Origin: Putridiphycobacter sp965230195
Lineage (GTDB): Bacteria; Bacteroidota; Bacteroidia; Flavobacteriales_D; Crocinitomicaceae
Length of the DNA stretch: 64,000 nt
Assembly: GCA_965230195.1 (NCBI GenBank)
Contig: OZ245997.1
Span: 4,836,001 to 4,900,000 of the forward strand
Reading direction: 5' to 3'
Shown here piece after piece: positions 47,101 through 54,450 of this stretch (its first letter is position 1; each line of letters starts with the position of its first letter). A model generated the notes under the pieces. It was not told where the DNA came from. It did not search any database and saw nothing but the letters and a program-made list of their open reading frames with translations. Made by a program: the position numbers and the translations under genes.

Positions 47101-47806
47101 TACTGAAAACGCACTACCATCACTAAATCTTGGTTTAGACACAGCTTATTGTGAAGGCGACAGTGTTTTGTTAGATGCCGGATCGGGATTCATGTACGAC
47201 TGGAATACCACAGAAACTTCTCAAACCATTTATGCCACACAAGGAACGTATGATGTCACCATTACTGATGGCAACAACTGTGAAAACAGTGACGCTATTG
47301 TGATCACTGAGCATTCCCTGCCAACAGTTAACCTTGGTGCTGACACTACCCTTTGTGACACTGCAACCCTATTTATGTTGGATGCCGGAGGGGGTATGAT
47401 AAATTACCTCTGGAATACGGCAGACATCACTCAAACGATCAATGTGAATGGAAGTGCCCTGGGAACTGGTGCACACGAATTTAATGTATTGGTGACAGAT
47501 ATGAATGGTTGTCAAAATTCTGACACCATCAATATTGTAGTGGAATCTTGCAATTCTTTGGGGCAGACAGACATCCTTCCTGTCGAATTAAAGGTTTACC
47601 CAAATCCAACGAGCGACTATTTTGTTATTGAGGTAATGGGCCTCATTGAGGCATCACCCATTCAATTGTTAGATGCTGGAGGGAAAGTGGTCTGGTCAGG
47701 AACTTTAAGCTCCCCGGACCCTCAACAAGTTTCTGTAGAAAATTTTTCATCAGGGTTATACTATTTGAAGTTGGAAAAAACAACCATTCAATTAATTAAG
47801 AATTGA
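44168..47806 (+). CDS. Large secreted beta-helix surface protein with T9SS sorting domain
   Basis: 1212 aa. A signal peptide (to LTAQ) is followed by two right-handed beta-helix halves, residues about 20-430 and 440-855, built from Chlamydia POMP-like repeats such as G-G-G-I-x-G-x-x-x-x-L-T-N-C and GGGIYG. Each half ends with a DVDNDG/DLDMDD element and VDIG-(V/I)-(L/Y)-E. Three Ig-like repeats starting L-x-L-G-x-D-T follow (about 915-1130). The last 85 residues (LKVYPNPTSDYF ... GLYYLKLEKTTIQLIKN) are a type A sorting domain of type IX secretion. Likely adhesin; regulator is divergent next door. Confidence 0.88.
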   Translation: MKNFTFLFCSILPWYLTAQTIHVDQTASGSNDGTTWINAYTSVQTAVNNANAGDTILIAQGIYREGTEIQITNSLIIRGGYPHGGGAQNVQANETVLDGKHRHRVIRSTHITDTLYMEGLTIKNGNVHGTNNASRGAGIYTSGPLHAKACHITNNVATGELHAQGGGIRGTAIILTNCKITCNRAVVDGNSQAVAEGGGIFGFPLTLINCQISGNRAIASKAIGNTTVEAHGGGIYCSTFASLTNCQVSHNMACSLNSSFSGSAFASGGGILGLSITMTNTQVNHNIAVANSTTPGSSIAAAGGIYGTTVLNNSVLWGNTIVEYGTSTANEHLNGTLTANHSVIKAQNPSGTGNIDATVANFETDNFIDAANGNLGPTPTSVLINAGNNTYLPADTYDVDNDGNATETIPLSLSGFNRTVGSSVDIGVLESNFSGKNYNTSANAYFFDENNSAATQDGLSWATAFSRLDDYFHIQNTSNLDSIYLAKGKYPISGTLIFSSDINIVGGYNATTGAVEPFARSALDVQHNGRVILAQQNLDLTSTNVMNGLLTTVGALFGSYGGGIYCPTGSTTLTKCQVSGNQVLHYNDNNNVQVYGGGIYGQTINLTNSRVNCNAAVGIYRLSTVSVYGGGIYGTSINMTNSQITDNIARGFGLDDNGSASTMYGGGVYTNGSGLATLTNSQVNDNTVFIPPFTSPSMGGGGIWGTTTLNNSVLWGNTKIVNGMSVPNEHQPNFAGSLTVSHSVVKNQNPSGISNINATSPNFDANNFVNAPHGNFELTSTSVLRNAGNISYLPADTFDLDMDDDTIELLPIDFNGMPRLNQCEVDIGIYEQQAPWGTSIADTAQCDDGQALTLNGIGNSLQWHSDNGLSNLLGQGNLFNTGILPVGNTTYYTSDSAFNCPRHLVDSVTVTIYDLPILDLGQDTTYCFGDSVLLDAGTGFNYSWNTMANSQSIYVTQGTYHVLVTDANNCQNNDTILITENALPSLNLGLDTAYCEGDSVLLDAGSGFMYDWNTTETSQTIYATQGTYDVTITDGNNCENSDAIVITEHSLPTVNLGADTTLCDTATLFMLDAGGGMINYLWNTADITQTINVNGSALGTGAHEFNVLVTDMNGCQNSDTINIVVESCNSLGQTDILPVELKVYPNPTSDYFVIEVMGLIEASPIQLLDAGGKVVWSGTLSSPDPQQVSVENFSSGLYYLKLEKTTIQLIKN

Positions 47807-47811
47807 AACTT

Positions 47812-47994
47812 TCAAGCCATAAAAATATTTTGCTTTTGTTCCTGCAAAAATGATGTTACTGTTTTGTTGTAATTCTTTGCTTTGAGGTAATGCACTTGCC
47901 CTTTGGAATGTCGATTGATTCGATTTTCCAGATTACCGGTACAACCAGTATATATTGTACAATCACTACACCTTAGTAAATAGACATGCCACAT
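47812..47994 (-). pseudogene. Truncated GIY-YIG endonuclease-like gene
   Basis: The start MWHVYLLRCSDCTIYTGCTG then NLENRINRHSKGQVHYLKAK is the YhbQ-type GIY-YIG core with Y-x-x-(Y)TG and R. Family members run on with the T-K-x-R-L-P-V-x-L region and reach about 80-100 residues; here the sequence diverges (NYNKTVTSFLQEQKQNIF) and stops at residue 60, without the catalytic Glu region. Probably a frameshifted or truncated gene. ATG at 47994 chosen; 48006 is possible. Confidence 0.65.
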
Positions 47995-48095
47995 TCTATG
48001 AATCACTTTAAACGGTTATATTTTAATCACGGACGGCGTCCGCCGAAGCCCTTTAACTCAAACTATCCGATTATCGTGAGGTTAGAACTTGAATT

Positions 48096-48128
48096 AAAAA
48101 GCCCTCCTTCACTAAAGTTTCAGAGGGC
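48096..48128 (-). terminator. Terminator of the disrupted RNA gene at the element border
   Basis: Minus strand stem GCCCTC/GAGGGC (48101-48106 and 48123-48128) followed by TTTTT. It follows the tmRNA/tRNA-type 3' end directly, as expected for the terminator of that RNA gene. Confidence 0.85.
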
Positions 48129-48133
48129 GAAGG

Positions 48134-48170
48134 TGGAGCCGGCGGGAATCGAATTTACCGTCCAAAAAAC
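48134..48170 (-). mobile_element. Attachment site: 3' end of a tmRNA/tRNA-like gene (left border of element)
   Basis: On the minus strand TTCGATTCCCGCCGGCTCCA reads as T loop, 3' T stem, acceptor arm and discriminator of a tmRNA or tRNA. Its 5' T-stem partner is replaced (GGTAAA instead of GCGGG), and no cloverleaf or tmRNA body lies to the right, so the gene ends abruptly at the T loop. This is what an att duplicate made by tyrosine integrases in RNA genes looks like. The GGACG just upstream and the GGCTCCA end favour tmRNA (ssrA). The element extends to the right. Confidence 0.72.
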
Positions 48171-48251
48171 CTACATTGATTATCAGTAGATTACACACTC
48201 AATTACATCAAAAAGTTCGCAAATAGTATTCGCTTTAGTATTCGACTTTTA

Positions 48252-48632
48252 TTATAGTGGTATTGTTTCCTTAATGCTTAAAATTACATTGTCACCAACG
48301 GCCGTATCAGTGAAAATTATCTTGTTTTGAAAGTAGATATTCCCAATCACTAAAGCACCAGTTCCAAACGATTCAATGATCATTGCCACTGAATCACCTT
48401 TATGTCCATGGTTAAATGGGAATTTCCATTCAAACGCGCCCATCTGATGGGTTTCGTAGTTGGTACCGATCAATAGGGTTGCTTTACAATTAGAATAGTT
48501 ACTTTTCAATTCATAGGTTATATTGCCAATGTTCTTTTCTGGTTGTTCAACAGGTTCCACCGGTTCAATTTCTTGCTTCTCACATGAAAACAGAATTAAT
48601 GACATCAACAATATTGCATTTAAAATTTTCAT
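48252..48632 (-). CDS. Putative prophage lipoprotein (126 aa)
   Basis: Lipobox LILFSC (Cys17) after a signal helix; a Glu/Pro linker (EIEPVEPVEQPEK) leads to a beta-rich domain with two Cys. It overlaps the repressor stop with ATGA and is transcribed with it, so it should be expressed in the lysogen. A surface-exposed lysogenic conversion or superinfection exclusion protein is a reasonable guess. Confidence 0.6.
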   Translation of the reverse strand: MKILNAILLMSLILFSCEKQEIEPVEPVEQPEKNIGNITYELKSNYSNCKATLLIGTNYETHQMGAFEWKFPFNHGHKGDSVAMIIESFGTGALVIGNIYFQNKIIFTDTAVGDNVILSIKETIPL

Positions 48633-49351
48633 CTTCTTTTTTTCTTTCGTCTAAAGTCCACAATATTAAATATTTTGGCAACATCCTTCAAATGTATATC
48701 AAAATCATCATAGTAATCATTAAGTGAATGCAACGTGATCACTCCCCTTTCAACATCATGCTTAATGATACGCTTCACAAGGATACCTTTTTCCCTGTGA
48801 ACGATTACAAAATCCCATTTATTTATGTGAAGTCTGGATTGCCAATACACCGGCGCAACATTTCTACAAAGCAAGATGTCATTTTCAAGGTAACTTTCAT
48901 CCGTGCCGTCCTCCATGCTATCACCTTTCACTTCAATACAAATGTATTCGCCTTTATGCTCTTTATCTGCCGTAAATGGAACTTTTGGCAGTTCTTCAAT
49001 ATAATGTTCGTCATCAAAGCCATTCAAGTAACCAGCGTGTGCGTACTGGCTTACCAATGGCACAAGCATCACATTTAATTCTTCCAGGTCCATCGGTGAA
49101 CCTTCGTCGCCCAGTGAATGCTTCCGTATCGGTTCTAATGATTTTAAAACTTTTTTGGAACTTATGTAATCCTGATAGTTTATACCATAAAAAAGTTCCA
49201 ATTTTTTGATGAAATTTTTACTTGGTGGCAGCTTTCCATTATAATATTGACTTACTGAACCCTTAGATATTTCTAATTTCTGGGACCACTCCGCAATTGG
49301 AAATCTAATACCTAATTCCTTGGCTATCAATTGTAAAGGTGTTTCATCCAT
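48629..49351 (-). CDS. Phage repressor, HTH plus S24 peptidase (CI/LexA-like)
   Basis: 240 aa. N-terminal Xre-like HTH: EWSQKLEISKGSVSQYYNGK with LPPSKNFIKKLE. C-terminal S24 domain: Ser145 in VKGDSMEDG and Lys193 in ILVKRIIKH form the Ser-Lys dyad; an Ala-Gly at 106-107 (AHAGYLNG) is a plausible self-cleavage site. It should hold the lytic genes silent until the host DNA damage response. It is divergent from the early operon across a 169-base region rich in GTTC repeats. Confidence 0.9.
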   Translation of the reverse strand: MDETPLQLIAKELGIRFPIAEWSQKLEISKGSVSQYYNGKLPPSKNFIKKLELFYGINYQDYISSKKVLKSLEPIRKHSLGDEGSPMDLEELNVMLVPLVSQYAHAGYLNGFDDEHYIEELPKVPFTADKEHKGEYICIEVKGDSMEDGTDESYLENDILLCRNVAPVYWQSRLHINKWDFVIVHREKGILVKRIIKHDVERGVITLHSLNDYYDDFDIHLKDVAKIFNIVDFRRKKKRR

Positions 49352-49370
49352 GTTAAAAGTTTTAAAATAA

Positions 49371-49449
49371 GTTCCAAAAAAATTAAAAAATGTTTCAAGA
49401 AATCAGAAAAAAGTTCCAATAGTTCTAAAAAAGTTCGTATGTTTGTTCC
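49371..49449 (+). promoter_or_regulatory. Operator/promoter region of the early operon
   Basis: A TATGTTTG box at 49438-49445 matches TAnnTTTG and points to the early genes. GTTC(C/T/G) repeats on the same strand occur at 49371, 49413, 49422, 49433 and 49445, partly overlapping the -7 box. Such clustering next to a repressor gene suggests repressor binding sites, though no dyad is evident. Confidence 0.55.
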
Positions 49450-49520
49450 ATGCAACAACAAAGTAATACAAAATTGTTGAAGAAAAAAAGAAACCTTAAT
49501 CAAAATAGAACAATTGTAGT

Positions 49521-49865
49521 ATGAACATTACCGCCACAGGAACAGAAGACTTAACCAAAACCGAATTTCAAATTTCGGAATTGATCGCACGGGGGTATAG
49601 CGAAAAAGAAATTGCTGCCAAGCGTTTCAACAGTGTAAGCACAATACGTAAACATACCCAGAACATTAGGAAAAAGTTAAACGCCAGAAGTGCGGTTGAT
49701 GTAGCCAGAAAATTCATACTAAGCTTAGATGACCCAAAGAAGTATTTCGCAGCAATCGCATTCTTAATGATTCAAGGTTTTGCAGTGTGCAATTCAGTTC
49801 AAATTGAACGACAAGGGAAGCCAGCCAGAAGAATAGTAAACAGTTCACGACGAAATATATCATAA
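49521..49865 (+). CDS. Small LuxR-type HTH regulator (114 aa)
   Basis: Residues 10-70 are a GerE/LuxR HTH: LTKTEFQISELIARGYSEKE then AAKRFNSVSTIRKHTQNIRK and SAVDVARKF. No receiver domain; C-terminal 50 residues have a hydrophobic helix (YFAAIAFLMIQGFAVCNSV) and a basic tail. First gene of the plus-strand operon, in the Cro position relative to the repressor. Small LuxR proteins of this type occur in Bacteroidota phages. Confidence 0.8.
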   Translation: MNITATGTEDLTKTEFQISELIARGYSEKEIAAKRFNSVSTIRKHTQNIRKKLNARSAVDVARKFILSLDDPKKYFAAIAFLMIQGFAVCNSVQIERQGKPARRIVNSSRRNIS

Positions 49866-50182
49866 TGGAACTTTTGACAGAAAATATTAACTGGGTTTCA
49901 TTTATTGAAACTATTTCTAAAACTGAAATACCTGTCGATGAAAATTCCCACTCGGACTATGTCGAGGTTGAATACAATAACAACTATTACCAGATTGATT
50001 TTAGTTATTCAGTTCAACACTTTCCTGAATTCAACGCCGACGGATTCAATTGCAGTCGCACAGAATTTGAAGTTTCAGACATCGAATTGTTCATCATGAA
50101 TGATGACAGTGATGAAATTGAAATCCCACAGATACTATACAATACTATTAAAAGTGAAATCGAATCAAATTTAAAACTATGA
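49865..50182 (+). CDS. Hypothetical phage protein (105 aa)
   Basis: Acidic small protein, no recognised motif; NNNYYQIDFSYSVQHFPEF is aromatic-rich. Its ATG shares a base with the previous stop (TAATG) and the next gene overlaps by 4 bases, so it is part of a coupled operon. Confidence 0.6.
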   Translation: MELLTENINWVSFIETISKTEIPVDENSHSDYVEVEYNNNYYQIDFSYSVQHFPEFNADGFNCSRTEFEVSDIELFIMNDDSDEIEIPQILYNTIKSEIESNLKL

Positions 50183-50370
50183 ACCTAGAACTATTAAATG
50201 AATGTGCCGAATTAGCAACACTAGAACAAAAAACTGATGCTATTGATTTAGCACAAAAAGTTATCGATTCAATACCAGATGGCAAAGATGACAGAATGGT
50301 TTTGTTCAATAGACTGATTGAAGCATATTCTGTTATCGAATTATTAAATGCAAAAATCGTAAAACAATGA
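50179..50370 (+). CDS. Hypothetical phage protein (63 aa)
   Basis: Acidic helical peptide-like protein (ELATLEQKTDAIDLAQKVID). ATGA overlaps at both ends link it to neighbours. Function unknown. Confidence 0.6.
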   Translation: MNLELLNECAELATLEQKTDAIDLAQKVIDSIPDGKDDRMVLFNRLIEAYSVIELLNAKIVKQ

Positions 50371-50645
50371 TGTTTACAGAAAACGACTATAAAAAACCAA
50401 TTACAAAAGAGTTGGCAGACAGCTTGAAAAAATTCACATCTGTCGCAGAAAGGACAACCGTGTCAGAAAAATATGAAGGTGTTGGTGTATCATTAATCAC
50501 TCGGGTTATACATAGGAGTGCAAACCTTAATGAAAATAATGCACCAGCCATTACGGAACTAACCGAAATAGCTTTCGAAAATGGCCAGGAAAATAATTCA
50601 GAAGACAAAAAGCTTTTGAAATATCTGAAAAAGTTGGTGGCCTAA
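50367..50645 (+). CDS. Hypothetical phage protein (92 aa)
   Basis: Helical, charged. The segment KKFTSVAERTTVSEKYEGVG and VSLITRVIHRSANLNENNAP looks like a small DNA-binding HTH, but without a diagnostic signature. ATGA overlap upstream. Confidence 0.55.
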   Translation: MMFTENDYKKPITKELADSLKKFTSVAERTTVSEKYEGVGVSLITRVIHRSANLNENNAPAITELTEIAFENGQENNSEDKKLLKYLKKLVA

Positions 50646-50648
50646 CAC

Positions 50649-50858
50649 ATGAACAACGTGGTTGACATATCAATTGGAGTAATCGAAAGAATGAACCTTT
50701 CAGATCACGAAGTAAACGATTTAATAGACCGATTGAAATCAACTATTCAAAAACAACCAGGTATCGAGATTGAAGAAATGACTGATGAAGAAAAGTATGA
50801 CGCCTGGCTTAGAAAGGAAATAATTAACCGCGGAATACTATTTCCGCCAAATAAGTAA
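50649..50858 (+). CDS. Hypothetical phage protein (69 aa)
   Basis: Small acidic helical protein (MTDEEKYDAWLRKEIINRGI). No recognised domain; 3 bases after the preceding gene. Confidence 0.5.
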   Translation: MNNVVDISIGVIERMNLSDHEVNDLIDRLKSTIQKQPGIEIEEMTDEEKYDAWLRKEIINRGILFPPNK

Positions 50859-50874
50859 TCAAAAATCAAATATA

Positions 50875-51300
50875 ATGGACAATCAAGAACGAAAAGCGGA
50901 ATTATACCCGCAAAATGGTGAAGTGACATTTTTAATGCCAACCACCAATTCGATTGGAGTACTAAAAGGAGCCAAGAAAGGCCGAAACCTTACAGCATCC
51001 TACATGACAATTGAAGACTGGGAAAAGGAAAAGGGGAAAGAAAAATTTTGCTACTTCCTTGGCTTCAAAGAAGCCGAAGATGGCAAGGGTAAACCCTACT
51101 TTTTAGCCAAGTTACATGATGGCAATATGCCATTTGTGGCCGCGCAAACTGTATTGGTAGAATCACTAATGAATGTGCCGGTCGGTCAAGGTGTTGCAAT
51201 CACTTGTACTGATGTAACCAAGAATGCCAAAAATGGGAAAACAGCCCTTTTTAAAATTGTTGAATTAGATGTTAACCTATTAGGAAAGACCGATGAATGA
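50875..51300 (+). CDS. Hypothetical phage protein upstream of RecE-like nuclease (141 aa)
   Basis: Beta-rich basic-to-neutral protein; overlaps the nuclease gene by 8 bases. The position next to a RecE-like exonuclease would fit a single-strand DNA binding or annealing partner, and the sequence shows alternating strands (VTFLMPTTNSIGVLKGAKKG), but no OB-fold signature can be asserted. Confidence 0.5.
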   Translation: MDNQERKAELYPQNGEVTFLMPTTNSIGVLKGAKKGRNLTASYMTIEDWEKEKGKEKFCYFLGFKEAEDGKGKPYFLAKLHDGNMPFVAAQTVLVESLMNVPVGQGVAITCTDVTKNAKNGKTALFKIVELDVNLLGKTDE

Positions 51301-52507
51301 TTTTGAAAACTTAGAATTAGGGGCCGAAGCACTTTCGGCCCTTAAAGAAGCCGACGCCAGAAGAACGTTATTAAAAACGATCGACTATTCACGGCCAATT
51401 GGAGAATACCCAACAGCTGAAACCGTGGCCAGGTTCATCGCCCAACGCGAAGGAACACAAAATGTGCCAACTAAGACCTTACAAGTAGGTGGTAAAGCCG
51501 TTCAGGATGCCATGGAAAAGTACCTTGAAAATCCCGCCTATTCAAGTAGCCAGATTAAGGCAGCTATCAAGACCCCTTTGAATCTAATGTTTCAACGCGA
51601 AGATGAAGCAAGGGCCGAATTGGAAAAGTTACAGGACAAAAAACACTTCAAACGTGGGACTTTTCTTCATGAATGTATGCTTGAACCAACAAAGTTTGGC
51701 CGAGTAACAGTTGAGCCAAAAAAATCACGCGCAAATAATGCCGATTTAGACGACTTAATTGAATTCTGGGAAGGGATACTTGAAAAACAGGAAATGTGCC
51801 TTGTTAGTGGTCAGGAAATGACCCCACAGGAAGTATTGAACCATGCAAGCATGTTGGTACCAAATACCGACAAGCGTGACGACAAGAAAGCATATTTAAG
51901 AATCATTGAAGAAGCGACTGGTGTCACTGCAATTTCCGAAACTGATATGATCATTATTGATGTCGTAAAACGAAATTACATGCGTTATGGCAACGGCATC
52001 ATTCCAAAGCTGTTGAAGCACTCCAAAAGGGAAATGTCTTTTTACACAACTGATGATGCGACCGGATTGGATGTAAAAGTCAGAACTGATGCAGCCCAAT
52101 TTGAAGAAAACATTGGTGTGAATGCCGTCATTTCAGTTAAAAGTACATCATGTGAATCCCTTGGCCACTTCTTTTACCAGTCTGCAAAATTCAATTACGA
52201 ATTATCGGAAGGCATGTACCAGGAAGTTGTTTCGAAAGTTACCGGCCGGGATTTTAATACAACCATTATGATCATGTTGCAAACTGTGGCACCTTACGGT
52301 GTGGCTGTTATGGTGTGGAATGGCGAAGACATTGAAATCGGTAAATACAAATACCAACAAGGTCTTCAAACTGCCAAAGAATGTGAAGAAACTGGCCTTT
52401 ACCCCTCTTATGATGCGTTTGCCGAAGAAGGCAACCTTGGAATTATTGACATGAAACAACCGGATTGGAATTCAAAAGAACTTCAATCTGTTGATTTAAG
52501 CGCTTAA
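51293..52507 (+). CDS. RecE/DUF3799-like PD-(D/E)XK nuclease-family protein
   Basis: 404 aa. Motifs of the DUF3799 family are visible: RGTFLHECMLEP at 121-132 (usual GxxLHxxxLEP), the substrate loop GLDVKVRTDAAQ with Asp266, and VISVKSTS at 279-286. In active relatives the last motif is D-x-K; here Ser replaces the Asp (S281-V-K283), and the following helix has EGMYQ where QAAFY is usual. It may be an inactive or altered member, or the alignment may be off. Role in phage recombination. Confidence 0.72.
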   Translation: MNDFENLELGAEALSALKEADARRTLLKTIDYSRPIGEYPTAETVARFIAQREGTQNVPTKTLQVGGKAVQDAMEKYLENPAYSSSQIKAAIKTPLNLMFQREDEARAELEKLQDKKHFKRGTFLHECMLEPTKFGRVTVEPKKSRANNADLDDLIEFWEGILEKQEMCLVSGQEMTPQEVLNHASMLVPNTDKRDDKKAYLRIIEEATGVTAISETDMIIIDVVKRNYMRYGNGIIPKLLKHSKREMSFYTTDDATGLDVKVRTDAAQFEENIGVNAVISVKSTSCESLGHFFYQSAKFNYELSEGMYQEVVSKVTGRDFNTTIMIMLQTVAPYGVAVMVWNGEDIEIGKYKYQQGLQTAKECEETGLYPSYDAFAEEGNLGIIDMKQPDWNSKELQSVDLSA

Positions 52508-52517
52508 ACTGAATATT

Positions 52518-53225
52518 ATGATAGTTAAAAAAATTACCATCGGCAAAGACAATTCAATCGACTATATCGAAAGGGTTGAAGACTTAGAAGTCGACCACAA
52601 AGTGAAACATCAGGAGCCTTTCCACAAAGACCTGGTTAACCTAATTGATGAACTACTTTTTGTATTTCATGAAATATCAACTTCAAACATTGTTATTGAT
52701 GTTTTGCCATCACAATTGAAAAAGCATCGCGGTAAAATCCTTGCCGGACCTATCACCAAAAACTGGGTTGAAGACTTTGTTGATGAAGATTCCGGTGAAG
52801 TGATTTCCATTGAAAGGAAACAAGTAATGTTTTCAAAAGGTTGTGTTCTCAACCAATCTGAAATTGATGAAATTCTTGAATGTGAACCGACGTTGATCAA
52901 AGTATTTTCTGATGAAATCATTTCGACACATGATACCGCCATCTTGCCGACGACAATCAAATCGATTGAATATAAACACACAATCAAGGACGGTAAAATT
53001 AGTGTAAGATTCGTGTTCCTGTCAAGCAATTCATTTCATATTCCATCAGATTCGCATGGTGAAATTAAGACTGGATATTTTGATTTCAAAGAACACCTTA
53101 ATTCGAAAATTCAGCGTGATTGGCAACTCTCAATCAAAAACCTAACCGATAAAATTGACGAAGAAATCAAGCTTTATACAGAAGGTAAAAACGCCTTTGC
53201 TAAACAACTTCAAATGGAAATGTGA
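52518..53225 (+). CDS. Hypothetical phage protein (235 aa)
   Basis: Acidic, mixed alpha/beta, no recognised family. Ten bases after the nuclease gene. Contains SVRFVFLSSN-like strand and ends in a helical charged tail. Function unknown; probably part of the replication/recombination module. Confidence 0.55.
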   Translation: MIVKKITIGKDNSIDYIERVEDLEVDHKVKHQEPFHKDLVNLIDELLFVFHEISTSNIVIDVLPSQLKKHRGKILAGPITKNWVEDFVDEDSGEVISIERKQVMFSKGCVLNQSEIDEILECEPTLIKVFSDEIISTHDTAILPTTIKSIEYKHTIKDGKISVRFVFLSSNSFHIPSDSHGEIKTGYFDFKEHLNSKIQRDWQLSIKNLTDKIDEEIKLYTEGKNAFAKQLQMEM

Positions 53226-53474
53226 ATGAATTCAATTCAAGGTACCATATTAACAAAAGACCCTTCTAACACCAAGATTGAAATCGTAGTTGAAGACAAT
53301 CTTGGTGTTAAGTATGCTTTCCAGGTACGGCCGCATAAATACCAAAAATTGATTCCAATTGATACCAAGGATTATGTAATGATCACTTACAAAAATGAAA
53401 TGTCAGAAGTACGGACCAACAGAGGTACAAAGCGCATCAACAATTTAATTCTAATCGACATTAAAAAATTCTAA
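53226..53474 (+). CDS. Hypothetical phage protein (82 aa)
   Basis: Starts immediately after the upstream stop. Small beta-rich protein (KIEIVVEDNLGVKYAFQVRP; DYVMITYKNEMSEVRTN), reminiscent of an OB-like or SH3-like fold. No family recognised. Confidence 0.55.
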   Translation: MNSIQGTILTKDPSNTKIEIVVEDNLGVKYAFQVRPHKYQKLIPIDTKDYVMITYKNEMSEVRTNRGTKRINNLILIDIKKF

Positions 53475-53485
53475 CAATCAATTCT

Positions 53486-53665
53486 GTGGACTACGCAATC
53501 AAGGTACTAAAGAAAAAACTTTCCGAGGTCATAAAAGCACAAGATGAATGTGTTGACACCAAAAATTACAAGGACTTTGATACAATACAAAACACCAAAG
53601 CTGAACCATTAATTGACGCAATTAACACCCTAAAATTTATAAACCAAATAAGCAGAAAAAAATAA
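53486..53665 (+). CDS. Small hypothetical phage protein (59 aa, GTG start)
   Basis: GTG at 53486 to TAA at 53665. The 59 residues are lysine-rich and helical, with KKKLSEVIKAQDE and YKDFDTIQNTKAEPL. The stop overlaps the ATG of the replisome organiser gene (TAATG), which argues for translation. A conserved layout in operons of this type is inferred. Confidence 0.55.
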   Translation: MDYAIKVLKKKLSEVIKAQDECVDTKNYKDFDTIQNTKAEPLIDAINTLKFINQISRKK

Positions 53666-54450
53666 TGGCATTGACCGACCAACCATACCTTCCACTTTAT
53701 GTTGACGACCTGATGAACAACAACAAACTTAAAATGTGTTCAATGGAATCGCACGGGCTTTTACTTTCAATAATGTGTGTAATGCACAAAGAAGATGATT
53801 ATGGCAAGATTTTGCTAAAGCAAAAGTTTAAGCAAAGTAATAACCAAGTTGAAAATTTTGCCAATCAACTAGCCAAATTAACTGCTTTCGATTTTGCTAA
53901 CATAGTTGCACCACTACAAGAATTAATTGATGAAAAAGTATTGTTGATTGATGGTGACATCATTCTTTCAAAACGTATGGTTAAAGACGCTGAATTATCC
54001 CTTAAACGCTCTAAAGCTGGTAAAAAGGGTGGTGTATCTACACATAAAAAATCAAAGGATTTTGATAAAGATTTTGCTAAAGCAAAAAACGAAGCAAACA
54101 CTGTAATTGAAAATGTAAATGAAATTGTAATTGAAAATGAAAATATAATTGAACCTAAAAAGGTAGTTGACTTATATCACCAGTTTTGTAAAAATCTTCC
54201 AAAAGTAAAAGTACTATCTGATACTAGAAAAAGAACCATCAAATTAAGGTTATCACAACATGGTCTGAATAAAATCAATCAGGTATTTCAATTAGCGGGT
54301 CAATCAGATTTTATGAATGGCTCAAACAAAGAAGGCTGGACCGCAACATTTGATTGGATCATGAAGACCAACAACTTTATCAAAGTACTTGAAGGTAATT
54401 TCGATAATAAAAATTCGAATAATTCAGGCTTCAAAAAAATACAAATATGA
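53665..54450 (+). CDS. Replisome organiser / DUF1376-like replication protein
   Basis: 261 aa. N-terminal part (PYLPLYVDDLMNNNKLKMCS ... LLLSIMCVMHKEDDYGKILL) resembles DUF1376; the middle is a basic linker (LKRSKAGKKGGVSTHKKSKD). The C-terminal part has the conserved LSDTRKRTIKLRLSQHG then SDFMNGSNKEGWTATFDWIM, typical of phage replication initiators. Coupled by ATGA with the DnaC-like loader. Confidence 0.82.
   Translation: MALTDQPYLPLYVDDLMNNNKLKMCSMESHGLLLSIMCVMHKEDDYGKILLKQKFKQSNNQVENFANQLAKLTAFDFANIVAPLQELIDEKVLLIDGDIILSKRMVKDAELSLKRSKAGKKGGVSTHKKSKDFDKDFAKAKNEANTVIENVNEIVIENENIIEPKKVVDLYHQFCKNLPKVKVLSDTRKRTIKLRLSQHGLNKINQVFQLAGQSDFMNGSNKEGWTATFDWIMKTNNFIKVLEGNFDNKNSNNSGFKKIQI

Noticed and set aside
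47986..48189. Plus-strand frame of 67 aa
   Set aside because: It covers the terminator and RNA-gene 3' end at the element border, in the opposite direction, so it is a shadow.
48728..49209. Plus-strand frames opposite the repressor gene
   Set aside because: The S24 repressor on the minus strand is unambiguous; these are shadows.
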